64,000 nucleotides of DNA from Palleniella muris (GTDB lineage Bacteria > Bacteroidota > Bacteroidia > Bacteroidales > Bacteroidaceae), in the NCBI RefSeq assembly GCF_004792655.1, contig NZ_SRZC01000002.1, positions 1 through 64,000 of the forward strand, written 5' to 3'. This document shows, piece after piece, positions 9,404 to 17,076 of the stretch. Made by a program: the position numbers and the translations under genes. Numbering within the stretch: position 1 is the stretch's first letter; each line of letters opens with the position of its first letter. The notes below the pieces were generated by a model. The model was not told the DNA's origin and did no database searches. It saw only the letters and a list, made by a program, of their open reading frames with translations.

Positions 9404-9484
9404 GGAAGGTAACCTTTTGCATGATGAAGTGTAACACTTTATACAACAAAAGGTAACCTTTCACAATGCAAAAGGTTACCTTTC
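9404..9484. repeat. 22-bp phased GGTNACC dyad array, locus A
   Basis: Four dyads centred at 9411, 9433, 9455 and 9477, exactly 22 bp apart: AAGGTAACCTTT, AAGTGTAACACTT, AAAGGTAACCTTT and AAAGGTTACCTTT. In the second, two changed bases are matched on the other arm, so symmetry is kept. It lies in the 402-base gap between the 3' end of nadE and the aldo/keto reductase; the rest of that gap shows nothing recognisable. Confidence 0.85.
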
Positions 9485-9551
9485 GTTTGCCACTATGTAG
9501 CACAAGTCCACAAATTACGCTATCTTGCTAAGAATCAAACCTTTCGAAACA

Positions 9552-11441
9552 CTATTCCAACGTCCAAAGAGCGTTGGAAGCATCGGAAGGCATGCGCCAG
9601 TCGCCACGCGGAGATAATGACACGGAACCTACCTTCGGACCATCCGGAAGACATGAGCGCTTGAACTGCTGCTGGAAGAAACGGCGCATGAATGTGCGCA
9701 ACCAATGTTTGATCACGTCATCGTCATACACACCGGAGAAGGCTTTCTGTGCTAATAGCATCAGCTTTTCAGGCGAGAATCCGAAGCGTATGAAATGGTA
9801 CAGGAAGAAGTCGTGCAGTTCGTATGGTCCTACAAGGTCTTCCGTCTTCTGCTTGATGTTTCCGTCCTCGTCCGCAGGAATAAGCTCCGGGGATATCGGT
9901 GTGTCGATTATATCCATAAGGGTCTCCTTGGCAGACTTGTCCACCTCATAGTCCGCAACATACTTCACAAGGTACTGTATGAGCGTCTTCGGCACGGAAG
10001 CATTGACACCGTACATGGACATATGGTCGCCGTTGTATGTCGCCCAACCAAGAGCAAGTTCCGAAAGGTCACCGGTGCCGATGACAATGCCATTGACTTG
10101 ATTGGCGATGTCCATAAGAAGCATTGTGCGGTAGCGTGCCTGCGAGTTCTCGTATGTGACATCATGCTTGCCGATGTCATGCCCTATGTCAGTGAAATGC
10201 TGCTTCACGGCATCCACGATGCTTATCTCGCGCTGTGTGATGCCGAGGCTTGTCATCAGCGATACAGCATTGTCATGCGTGCGGTCGGTAGTGCCAAATC
10301 CCGGCATTGTTATGCCGTGGATGCCTTTCCTGTCATATCCCAACTTATCGAAAGTGCGCACACATACAAGCAGGGCAAGCGTTGAATCCAGTCCGCCGCT
10401 TATGCCGACAACCACATCCTTGCACCGGATGTGCGTCAGTCGCTTGGCAAGTCCCATGACCTGTATGTTGAAAATCTCCTCGCAGGATGCTTTCATGTCC
10501 TCCGACTTCGGTATAAACGGATGTGGCTCATACATACGTGCAAGTTCAAACTTGCGCTTCAGCGCGTTATAAGCATCGTCATCCGGTTCAAGACTGACAA
10601 TCTCCGCATGCTGCATCTGTGTCCCTTGGGCACGCCCGAACGTTGTGTTTGTGCGGCGTTCCGTGCGCAGTCGCTGCACGTCCACCTGCCCTATGATAAG
10701 CTGAGAGTCAAGGGAGAAGCGTTCGGAATGCGCGAGTTGCACACCATTTTCATATATTATGGCATTTCCGACATAGACAACATCCTGCGTAGACTCACCG
10801 AAACCTGCCGAACTGTAGACATATCCGCACATCGTGCGCGCACTCTGCTGTGCAAGAAGCGACAGCAGATACTTGTGCTTTCCTATCACTTCGTTTGATG
10901 CGGAAAGGTTAAGTATGATGTCTGCACCTGCCGTTGCAAGGCGGCTTGACGGCGGAAGGGCTGTCCAAAGATCCTCGCAAATCTCCACGCCGAATGTCAC
11001 TCCCGACGGCAGACGGAAGAGAAGTGGCTCGGCAGAGACAGCCTCAACGGAGAACCAACGCTTCTCGTAGAACTCATTGTAGTTCGGAAGAAATGTCTTA
11101 TGGACATAATGACGCTCGCCATTGCAGATGACAACGGCTGAATTCATGAGCCTGTCATCCTGGCGATGCGGAGCACCGACAACAAAGGTTATGGCTCTGC
11201 CTATGCTGAAATCGCAGAGAATGTTCAACGCCTCGTCGGAAGCATCAAGCAGATGTTCACTCCGGAACAAGTCCTGACAAGTGTAGCCTGTGACTGAAAG
11301 TTCGGGGAACACAAGGAGCTCCACCCCACTCTGCTCTGCCTTCTCCACAAGTTTCTCTATTTCCTCTATATTATATGCCACATCGGCAACACGCACTGAC
11401 GGTATCGCCGCTGCCACTGTTATGAATCCGTGGTTTGTCAT
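9552..11441 (-). CDS. nadE: Glutamine-dependent NAD+ synthetase
   Basis: 629 residues. It makes NAD+ from deamido-NAD+, ATP and glutamine, the last step of NAD biosynthesis. The N-terminal nitrilase-type amidase domain (about 1-280) has Glu47 in VFPELSVTGYTC, Lys in HKTFLPNYNEFYE and Cys in FGVEICEDLW, the expected catalytic triad. The C-terminal synthetase domain has the pyrophosphate-binding motif VVGISGGLDSTLALL and GTGDLSELALGWATYNGDH. Length fits the two-domain bacterial enzyme. A DUF2027-Smr gene lies upstream on the same strand with a 57-base gap. Confidence 0.95.
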   Translation of the reverse strand: MTNHGFITVAAAIPSVRVADVAYNIEEIEKLVEKAEQSGVELLVFPELSVTGYTCQDLFRSEHLLDASDEALNILCDFSIGRAITFVVGAPHRQDDRLMNSAVVICNGERHYVHKTFLPNYNEFYEKRWFSVEAVSAEPLLFRLPSGVTFGVEICEDLWTALPPSSRLATAGADIILNLSASNEVIGKHKYLLSLLAQQSARTMCGYVYSSAGFGESTQDVVYVGNAIIYENGVQLAHSERFSLDSQLIIGQVDVQRLRTERRTNTTFGRAQGTQMQHAEIVSLEPDDDAYNALKRKFELARMYEPHPFIPKSEDMKASCEEIFNIQVMGLAKRLTHIRCKDVVVGISGGLDSTLALLVCVRTFDKLGYDRKGIHGITMPGFGTTDRTHDNAVSLMTSLGITQREISIVDAVKQHFTDIGHDIGKHDVTYENSQARYRTMLLMDIANQVNGIVIGTGDLSELALGWATYNGDHMSMYGVNASVPKTLIQYLVKYVADYEVDKSAKETLMDIIDTPISPELIPADEDGNIKQKTEDLVGPYELHDFFLYHFIRFGFSPEKLMLLAQKAFSGVYDDDVIKHWLRTFMRRFFQQQFKRSCLPDGPKVGSVSLSPRGDWRMPSDASNALWTLE

Positions 11442-11498
11442 GTTGATTGTATTGTTTAGGGATGTTGGTTCTCTATTTATATTAATATTGTGGGAACA

Positions 11499-12644
11499 CT
11501 ATTTTATTGTCACCTGTGTCGCGCCATATCCGTATTCTTGGAATGATGCATCCTGCCATGTGCAAGGGCGGTAACGGTAGCTGAGCTCATGGATTATGGC
11601 ATGGCGGAGCACTCCCTCGCCCTTTCCATGAATGAAGATTATCTTCTTTCCCTTCTCGTGACGGTAGTTTTTCATCACCTCACGGAACTTGTCAAGCTGA
11701 TAGTTGAGTATGTCGGACGACGACATTCCGCCAGTATTATCAAGGAGTTTATCAGCATGAAGGTCAATGACTTCCGCATCTTCCATCCCCTTACGTTTAG
11801 GAGTTGTGTTCATTGAGTTTAGCTTATCAAGCTCATCCGGCTTGGCATACATCTCTTCTTTCAGTCCGTCCGGGTCAAGATTGATGGAGCGTGTTACCTT
11901 ATCATCCTCGACAATGGTGTAGAGCATCGCCGGCTCTTCAAAGAAATCATTCGGCTTGAATGTATGGAGCTTGTAGAACTTTACAGGGTCTATGCGCATC
12001 TGCACACTAAGAGGGTTCTTCAAAGCAAAAGGCTTGTCCTCCTTGAACGCCACCATCTGTATGCACACACGGCTCAATGCGTTCACCTCACGCTGGGAGA
12101 ATTCCTCGATGAACTCCTTGGTGTTTGGTTCAAGCACGCCTTGTTTGCGGAGATGCCAGTTGCTGTTTTCTGCGGAAAGGTAGGTGTATTGCAGATAATA
12201 GTTTGAGTCATTGACAAGATATGTGTCAAACCTTGTGTCCGTCACCTTCTTTATATCCTCCGGAACAAATGCGAGATAGGCACTGAGAAGGTTACCTCCC
12301 TTGCGCTCTTCGACAGGAGCCTTGAACGTGATGTCCTTCATTGACGGGTCGTCGTCATTGGCGTCACGTGTCATGTCGACATCTTCGTCAAGCCCTTCGT
12401 TGAGCAATGCCTTCATGCTTCGCCCGTCCGACTGTATCTGCCGGCGGCGTTCCATGCTCTGCATAGCCTTGACCATGTTGCCGGTTGAGTAGCTGTCGGC
12501 GGAAGATTCCACCACAACCTCATTTATCGGGGTGGGAATCTGGAAGCCGTCCGCATCCTCTACATATACTATATTTCCTTTTATTGCAGCGACTTTTCCG
12601 CCACCTTTGTCAAAAAGGAAACTCACTTTATCTCCTATTTTCAT
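11499..12644 (-). CDS. DUF2027 protein with C-terminal Smr domain
   Basis: 381 residues, cytoplasmic. The start MKIGDKVSFLFDKGGGKV fits a small SH3-like beta-barrel. A middle domain (about 115-290) matches the DUF2027 type I know from Bacteroidetes. The C-terminal Smr domain (about 290-381) has the LDLH-equivalent motif EVIDLHADKL and the catalytic-loop HGKGEGVLRHAI. Smr domains in MutS2 and related proteins cleave nucleic acids or act on collided ribosomes. The exact role of this protein is unknown. Assignment of the Smr domain is firm, the rest is by family resemblance. Confidence 0.82.
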   Translation of the reverse strand: MKIGDKVSFLFDKGGGKVAAIKGNIVYVEDADGFQIPTPINEVVVESSADSYSTGNMVKAMQSMERRRQIQSDGRSMKALLNEGLDEDVDMTRDANDDDPSMKDITFKAPVEERKGGNLLSAYLAFVPEDIKKVTDTRFDTYLVNDSNYYLQYTYLSAENSNWHLRKQGVLEPNTKEFIEEFSQREVNALSRVCIQMVAFKEDKPFALKNPLSVQMRIDPVKFYKLHTFKPNDFFEEPAMLYTIVEDDKVTRSINLDPDGLKEEMYAKPDELDKLNSMNTTPKRKGMEDAEVIDLHADKLLDNTGGMSSSDILNYQLDKFREVMKNYRHEKGKKIIFIHGKGEGVLRHAIIHELSYRYRPCTWQDASFQEYGYGATQVTIK

Positions 12645-12853
12645 ACTTTATTTTGTATAACTTATTTATTGTCAATAATTTATCCTACACAAAGAACATT
12701 ATGAGTGGTAACATTACCTTGCTTCAAACGTCTTTTGTGGACTTTATGATGCAAAGATAGTCAAAAATATCAAAAAAAGATATGGAAGCAAGGAAAAATT
12801 AAGAAAAAGTATAATCTCCTTTGAAAACATTTGGTTGTTGTTGGACTTATTGC

Positions 12854-12861
12854 TATCTTTG
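12854..12861 (+). promoter_or_regulatory. -7 promoter box upstream of the Fic gene
   Basis: TATCTTTG matches TAnnTTTG. The predicted transcript start would be near 12868, giving a short leader to either 12879 or 12888. Confidence 0.6.
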
Positions 12862-12878
12862 CATAAAACAAAATTAGA

Positions 12879-13652
12879 ATGATGGTTATGAACGAGAAAC
12901 TAAAACAGTTGCTTTGCGAATGCGACACACTTAAGAAACGCTTGTCGGAGCTTCGTCCGTTACCAGCGGAAGCTCTGCAGAAGATTGAGGATGCGTTTGC
13001 AATAGAATATACATACGAAAGTAACCGCATCGAAGGGAATACCCTGACATTGCAGGAAACGGATTTGGTTGTAAATGAAGGGGTGACCATTGCCGGCAAA
13101 TCCATGCGAGAACATCTCGAAGCAATCAACCATGCGGAAGCAATAAGCTATGTAAAGGATTTTGCAAAAGACGACATAGAAATATCGGAAAGCACAATCA
13201 AAGACATACATGCTCTTATCCTGCATGGCATAGACAGAAACAATGCAGGACGGTACAGGAATGTGCCGGTAATGATTTCCGGCAGCAGGCACGTGCCACC
13301 ACAGCCGTATCTGATACAGCCGCAAATGGAACAATTCATGACAAGGTTTGCGGAAATGGAGCGACAGAAGACACATCCCGTAATCATTGCGGCATTTATG
13401 CACGACGAACTTGTACGCATCCACCCTTTCATTGACGGCAACGGACGGACATCAAGGCTTCTGATGAATCTGTACTTGCTACGCTCCGGTTATACGTTGA
13501 TAACACTTAAAGGCAGCAACGAAGAGAAAATCAACTATTACAAAGCATTGGAAACCTCACACACCGAGAACAATCCGACAGATTTCCAACAGTTGGTAGC
13601 ATCAGCGGAAATTGCATCCTTGCAACGATATTTATCTGTTCTCGGAGGATAA
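12879..13652 (+). CDS. Fic family AMP-transferase-like protein
   Basis: 257 residues. The Fic core motif HPFIDGNGRTSR (HxFxDGNGRxxR) is complete, so AMPylation or a related nucleotidyl transfer is plausible. Upstream, the sequence SNRIEGN fits the inhibitory (S/T)xxxE(G/N) motif on an N-terminal helix, as in self-inhibited class II Fic proteins. A flap region is seen at VPVMISGSRHVPPQPYLIQP. There is no separate antitoxin. The start could also be Met4 at 12888, because the promoter box at 12854-12861 leaves only a very short leader. It stands alone on the plus strand and probably ends at the hairpin at 13733-13769. The target protein is unknown. Confidence 0.85.
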   Translation: MMVMNEKLKQLLCECDTLKKRLSELRPLPAEALQKIEDAFAIEYTYESNRIEGNTLTLQETDLVVNEGVTIAGKSMREHLEAINHAEAISYVKDFAKDDIEISESTIKDIHALILHGIDRNNAGRYRNVPVMISGSRHVPPQPYLIQPQMEQFMTRFAEMERQKTHPVIIAAFMHDELVRIHPFIDGNGRTSRLLMNLYLLRSGYTLITLKGSNEEKINYYKALETSHTENNPTDFQQLVASAEIASLQRYLSVLGG

Positions 13653-13732
13653 ACTGCTCATTGCGAGACTTGCAGAAGGGCATTCATGCAAACCATTGCC
13701 ACACTTGCTATTTGCCTTAACCAACACACAAG

Positions 13733-13769
13733 CACGCCCCTGCTTCCTTTTTACGGAAACAGGGGCGTG
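13733..13769. terminator. Hairpin terminator between Fic gene and queA
   Basis: CACGCCCCTG and CAGGGGCGTG form a 10-bp stem with a further TTCC/GGAA extension. T-rich sequence follows on the plus strand. It lies between convergent genes and could serve both. Confidence 0.7.
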
Positions 13770-13790
13770 TATCATTCTTTTTGTTTGTTA

Positions 13791-15029
13791 TCATTCTCCG
13801 TCAGGAATGAGCAGGGACGAGTCGCCATAGCTCAGGAAACGGAAGTCATTCGCCAACGCATAGTCGTAGATTCTGTGCCAGTCGTCACCGACAAGGGCGG
13901 AGACAAGCAACAGCAAGGTTGACTGGGGCTGGTGGAAATTTGTCACAAGGCGTGACACAATGTGGTACTTGTAGCCCGGAGCGATAATGATTTGCGTGGA
14001 AGCATTGAGCACTTCAAGGTCGTTTCCGACAAGATAGTCGCGGATGGCGGTGAGCGATTCCTCCGCACTTATCGCCGAATACTCCTCCGCATCGTCATAA
14101 GGTTCCCACTGTCTGACATGCAAATCGTTGTCCGTAACTCCTTCCTGATGCTTCAGAATATGACAACCTATATAATAAAGGCTCTCCAAAGTGCGCACAG
14201 AGGTTGTTCCTACGGCTATCGCACGGCAGCCATGGGCAAGCAATCGCTCTATGGTATGCAGGCGAACAGAGACATATTCGGTGTGCATGTCATGACCACT
14301 GACAAGTTCGGACTTCACAGGACGGAACGTTCCTGCACCGACATGGAGGGTGAGTTCCTCACGCTCTATGCCGTGGCTGTCGATGTCCGCAAGCACTCTT
14401 TCCGTGAAATGAAGCCCTGCGGTAGGAGCTGCCACACTGCCTTTTATCTTGGAGTAGACCGTCTGGTATGTCGTCAGGTCACTCTCCTGAGTATCGCGGT
14501 TGAGATAAGGCGGTATAGGCAACTCGCCGGCAGCGTCTATCACATCGGCAAAACTTGCACCGCCTGTCCAGCGAAGTCTGACAATCTGGCTTGTGCCATG
14601 TGTGCCAAGATGCTCGGCAGAAAGTGTAGTTTCCTCATCTTTCACAAGGAATGCACGGTGCAAAGCACCCTCTTTCCATTTCTTAAGGTTACCTATCAGG
14701 CACAGCCACTCACATTCTCCGCAAGTCTGGAACATCCGCTCATAGTCGGCAGGAGCATGTGGCTCAAGCAGAAACACCTCAATCAGCGCGCCTGTCTCCT
14801 TGCGGAAATGCAGACGGGCACGGATGACACGAGTGTTGTTGAACACCATCAGCGCACCTTCCGGCAACAGTTCCGGAAGATTAAAGAACTGCCTGTGGCT
14901 TATATTTCCCTTGTCGTAGACCAACAATTTGCTTTGGTCACGCTGTTCAAGCGGGAATTTAGCAATCCTGCTGTCAGGGAGCGGATAGTCATAATCCGAG
15001 ATTCTTATGTTTTTTGGGTCGTTTGTCAT
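13791..15029 (-). CDS. queA: SAM:tRNA ribosyltransferase-isomerase
   Basis: 412 residues. It transfers and isomerises the ribosyl group of SAM onto 7-aminomethyl-7-deazaguanine in tRNA to make epoxyqueuosine. Family motifs are seen in order: DYPLPDSRIAKFPLEQRDQSKLLV at the start, FNNTRVIRARLHFRKETGA, APTAGLHFTERVL, LTLHVGAGTFRPVKSE, HTEYVSV, VGTTSVRTLES and FHQPQSTLLLLVSALVG near the end. The sequence is somewhat longer than the usual 340-350 residues, with extra residues near EEYSAISAEESLTA; this longer form is common in Bacteroidetes. The start overlaps the PAP2 gene stop by 4 bases (ATGA), so the two are translationally coupled. Confidence 0.94.
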   Translation of the reverse strand: MTNDPKNIRISDYDYPLPDSRIAKFPLEQRDQSKLLVYDKGNISHRQFFNLPELLPEGALMVFNNTRVIRARLHFRKETGALIEVFLLEPHAPADYERMFQTCGECEWLCLIGNLKKWKEGALHRAFLVKDEETTLSAEHLGTHGTSQIVRLRWTGGASFADVIDAAGELPIPPYLNRDTQESDLTTYQTVYSKIKGSVAAPTAGLHFTERVLADIDSHGIEREELTLHVGAGTFRPVKSELVSGHDMHTEYVSVRLHTIERLLAHGCRAIAVGTTSVRTLESLYYIGCHILKHQEGVTDNDLHVRQWEPYDDAEEYSAISAEESLTAIRDYLVGNDLEVLNASTQIIIAPGYKYHIVSRLVTNFHQPQSTLLLLVSALVGDDWHRIYDYALANDFRFLSYGDSSLLIPDGE

Positions 15030-15724
15030 TGTGCAACTATAAGTGCTTTGAAAATCGCATAAAGCACCGTTATCAGTAAAACATTAGCAATAAGGTTCAT
15101 GTCCATAAGCGCATAACCCGTCCTCGTATATTGTGATGAGATGAAATGCAGCTTATCCGTCACCTTGAAATAGAAATACCTGTATCCGTAATACACACCC
15201 GTACCGACAAGAATGCCCCATAGCAGACCGACAATGATGTCCGAAGGATAGTGCATACCGAGATATATCCTCGTCCAGCAGTTGGTCAGTGACCACAGCA
15301 CCAGTGCCGTTGTAAGCCGCCAATGCCGCATCATCAGCGAGAAGAATACACAGATTGACATCGTGTTTGCTGCGTGCGCGGAGAAGAAACTGTAATTCTT
15401 GTTTGCCACTCCGGGCACTATGTCCAGCAGAGGGCGTACATCCGGGTCGTTGAGAGGGCGCAGACGCATGACCATAGGTTTCACTATTCCGTCTGCCATA
15501 CCGTCAGCAAGAAGTATGCATACTCCCGCCGACAATACGACAAGGAGTATCTGCATCATCGTCTCATTGTTCTTGATTGTGACAAAGAACAGTGTGAGAT
15601 ACAGTGGTATCCACGTCAGTCCCGATGTGAGAACGAGTGCCATTTCGTCAAAGAACAATGAATGTTCCCCCGCCAGCAACGGCATCCACCACAGGTCTAC
15701 TTGAGTTATAGCTGAAAAGTCCAA
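15026..15724 (-). CDS. PAP2 family membrane phosphatase
   Basis: 232 residues, a multi-pass membrane lipid phosphatase. The three PAP2 motifs are visible: KPMVMRLRPLNDP (KxxxxxxRP), SFFSAHAANT (PSGH-like, here SAH) and RIYLGMHYPSDIIVGLL (SRxxxxxHxxxD). Substrates in this family include undecaprenyl diphosphate and phosphatidic acid; which one is used here is unknown. It lies between rsmG and queA on the minus strand, coupled to queA by a 4-base overlap. Confidence 0.88.
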   Translation of the reverse strand: MDFSAITQVDLWWMPLLAGEHSLFFDEMALVLTSGLTWIPLYLTLFFVTIKNNETMMQILLVVLSAGVCILLADGMADGIVKPMVMRLRPLNDPDVRPLLDIVPGVANKNYSFFSAHAANTMSICVFFSLMMRHWRLTTALVLWSLTNCWTRIYLGMHYPSDIIVGLLWGILVGTGVYYGYRYFYFKVTDKLHFISSQYTRTGYALMDMNLIANVLLITVLYAIFKALIVAQ

Positions 15725-15840
15725 GGTCGGTAATTTCTTATATATTCTTGAAAATCAATACTTGCATTATTTACGGAAGAGAGGCTGTTGCCTTTCCTCC
15801 TTCGCCCACAGTGCAAATGTGCACGAGAACCGACGAGTGC

Positions 15841-16470
15841 TTATCCAAGAGGAAGATAGACAAGGTATTTCTCCTTGAACCACTCTTCCTTGAAATACGC
15901 CGTCAGCTCCGTTTTCTCCGCTATGCGGATGAACGGATGAATCTCTGCATCAAGATTGCCGCCCTTCAGCACAATCACACCGTTAGGCATGGAGTTCTTC
16001 TGCGCTTTGGCAATGTTCTTGCGCACAATCTTCACCAAATCAGGCAAAGGCATCACGGCACGTGAGACAATGAAGTCGTATTTGCCTTTCTCTTCCTCAC
16101 CTCTGATATGGCAGGCGTCAACATTCTCCAGCCCTATCGCATCGGCAACCTCCTGTGCCACACGCACTTTCTTGCCCGTACCGTCAATCAGGCGGAACTG
16201 CACCTCCGGGAACATTATCGCCAAAGGCACTCCGGGGAAACCTCCACCGCACCCGAAGTCCAGCACTTTGGTGCCTGGACGGAATCGCAGCGCCTTGGCA
16301 ATCGCCAGAGAATGAAGGACATGATGTTCATAAAGATTGTCAATGTCCTTTCGCGAGATGACATTTATCTTTGCATTCCAGTCATGATAGAGGGCATCAA
16401 GCCGGGCGAACTGCTCTTTCTGCCTGTCCGTCAGTTCCGGGAAATATCTTAGTATTTTTTCCATTTCCAT
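15841..16470 (-). CDS. rsmG: 16S rRNA m7G527 methyltransferase
   Basis: 209 residues, the normal length for RsmG/GidB, which methylates N7 of G527 in 16S rRNA with SAM. The SAM-binding motif VLDFGCGGGFPGVPLAI is at about residue 70, followed by FRLIDGTGKKVRVAQEVADAIGL and the conserved DFIVSRAVMPLPDL. The N-terminal LDALYHDWNAKINVISRKD region is also typical. It is the first gene of the rsmG-PAP2-queA run. Confidence 0.95.
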   Translation of the reverse strand: MEMEKILRYFPELTDRQKEQFARLDALYHDWNAKINVISRKDIDNLYEHHVLHSLAIAKALRFRPGTKVLDFGCGGGFPGVPLAIMFPEVQFRLIDGTGKKVRVAQEVADAIGLENVDACHIRGEEEKGKYDFIVSRAVMPLPDLVKIVRKNIAKAQKNSMPNGVIVLKGGNLDAEIHPFIRIAEKTELTAYFKEEWFKEKYLVYLPLG

Positions 16471-16773
16471 TGAATTGTTTCTGCAAAAGTACCTATTTTA
16501 TTTTTAATATCCAAATAAAACCGCGTTTAGGGAACATTTTTTTAGGATAATCCATACTCATTTTTCCGTGCAGAGACTCTATGCTCTTAAAATCCAACCA
16601 TTCATTTTTCTTTAATCTTGACTTTATCCATGTCCACAACTCATGAAACAACTCTCCTGCGACCAATCCAAAAACGGACTATAAAATTGTCATGAAATCA
16701 TGTTTCTTTCAAGTCTAACATTCAGAGTCTCCTACCAGACTGTCGTCCCGTGCATCCACATTTCTGGTTCATG
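16471..16773. other. Intergenic region, nothing recognised
   Basis: About 300 AT-rich bases upstream of rsmG. No coding frame, RNA or repeat could be supported. It probably holds the rsmG promoter, which I could not place. Confidence 0.4.
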
Positions 16774-16809
16774 AAAATAAAAAGATAGCCCGGCCTCAGC
16801 CGAGCTATC
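16774..16809 (-). terminator. Intrinsic terminator after a small gene
   Basis: GATAGCTCGGC and GCCGGGCTATC pair with one mismatch on the minus strand, followed by TTTTTATTTT. It begins 13 bases after the stop codon of the 29-codon frame at 16822-16911. Confidence 0.8.
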
Positions 16810-16821
16810 CACCCTTTCGGG

Positions 16822-16911
16822 TTAAAGAAGAATGTGTAATATTGAGGCAAGCAATACCACCCATTCAGGGAAAGTGAGTTCCACCTCAACCTTGTCATGT
16901 TTGATTTTCAT
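16822..16911 (-). CDS. Possible 29-residue hydrophobic peptide
   Basis: A short frame starting MKIKHDKVEVELTFPEW and ending in a hydrophobic stretch VVLLASILHILL. It has an ATG, a stop, and a strong terminator 13 bases later. The charged start and hydrophobic end fit a small membrane peptide. No family is recognised. It lies downstream of the BspA-like gene on the same strand. Conservation in related genomes would decide whether it is real. Confidence 0.35.
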   Translation of the reverse strand: MKIKHDKVEVELTFPEWVVLLASILHILL

Positions 16912-17022
16912 AACGATATGGTTTTCAGAGTTACATCTTAATATAGGCGTCTTTCCAGCTACCTCCCTACGAATCTGTAAGAGAATGCCCAGTAGAGACC
17001 GACACTCAATTCTGTAAGAATG

Positions 17023-17076
17023 TCACCTAACGACAACCTTCTTACCATTTATTATATATATTCCCTCTGGTAAAGC
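17023..17076 (-). pseudogene. Vestigial C-terminal tail of another surface protein
   Basis: Directly after the stop codon of the BspA-like gene, but in another frame, the DNA encodes ALPEGIYIINGKKVVVR followed by a stop. This is the standard C-terminal tail of many Prevotella/Bacteroides secreted proteins; the adhesin at 53369-58756 has a similar LPAGIYIINNRKYSINN. It appears to be a leftover of the original 3' end before replacement or frameshift. Confidence 0.55.

Noticed and set aside
9404..9484. Possible CRISPR array
   Set aside because: Units are contiguous 22-bp dyads without unique spacers of normal length, and there are no cas genes.
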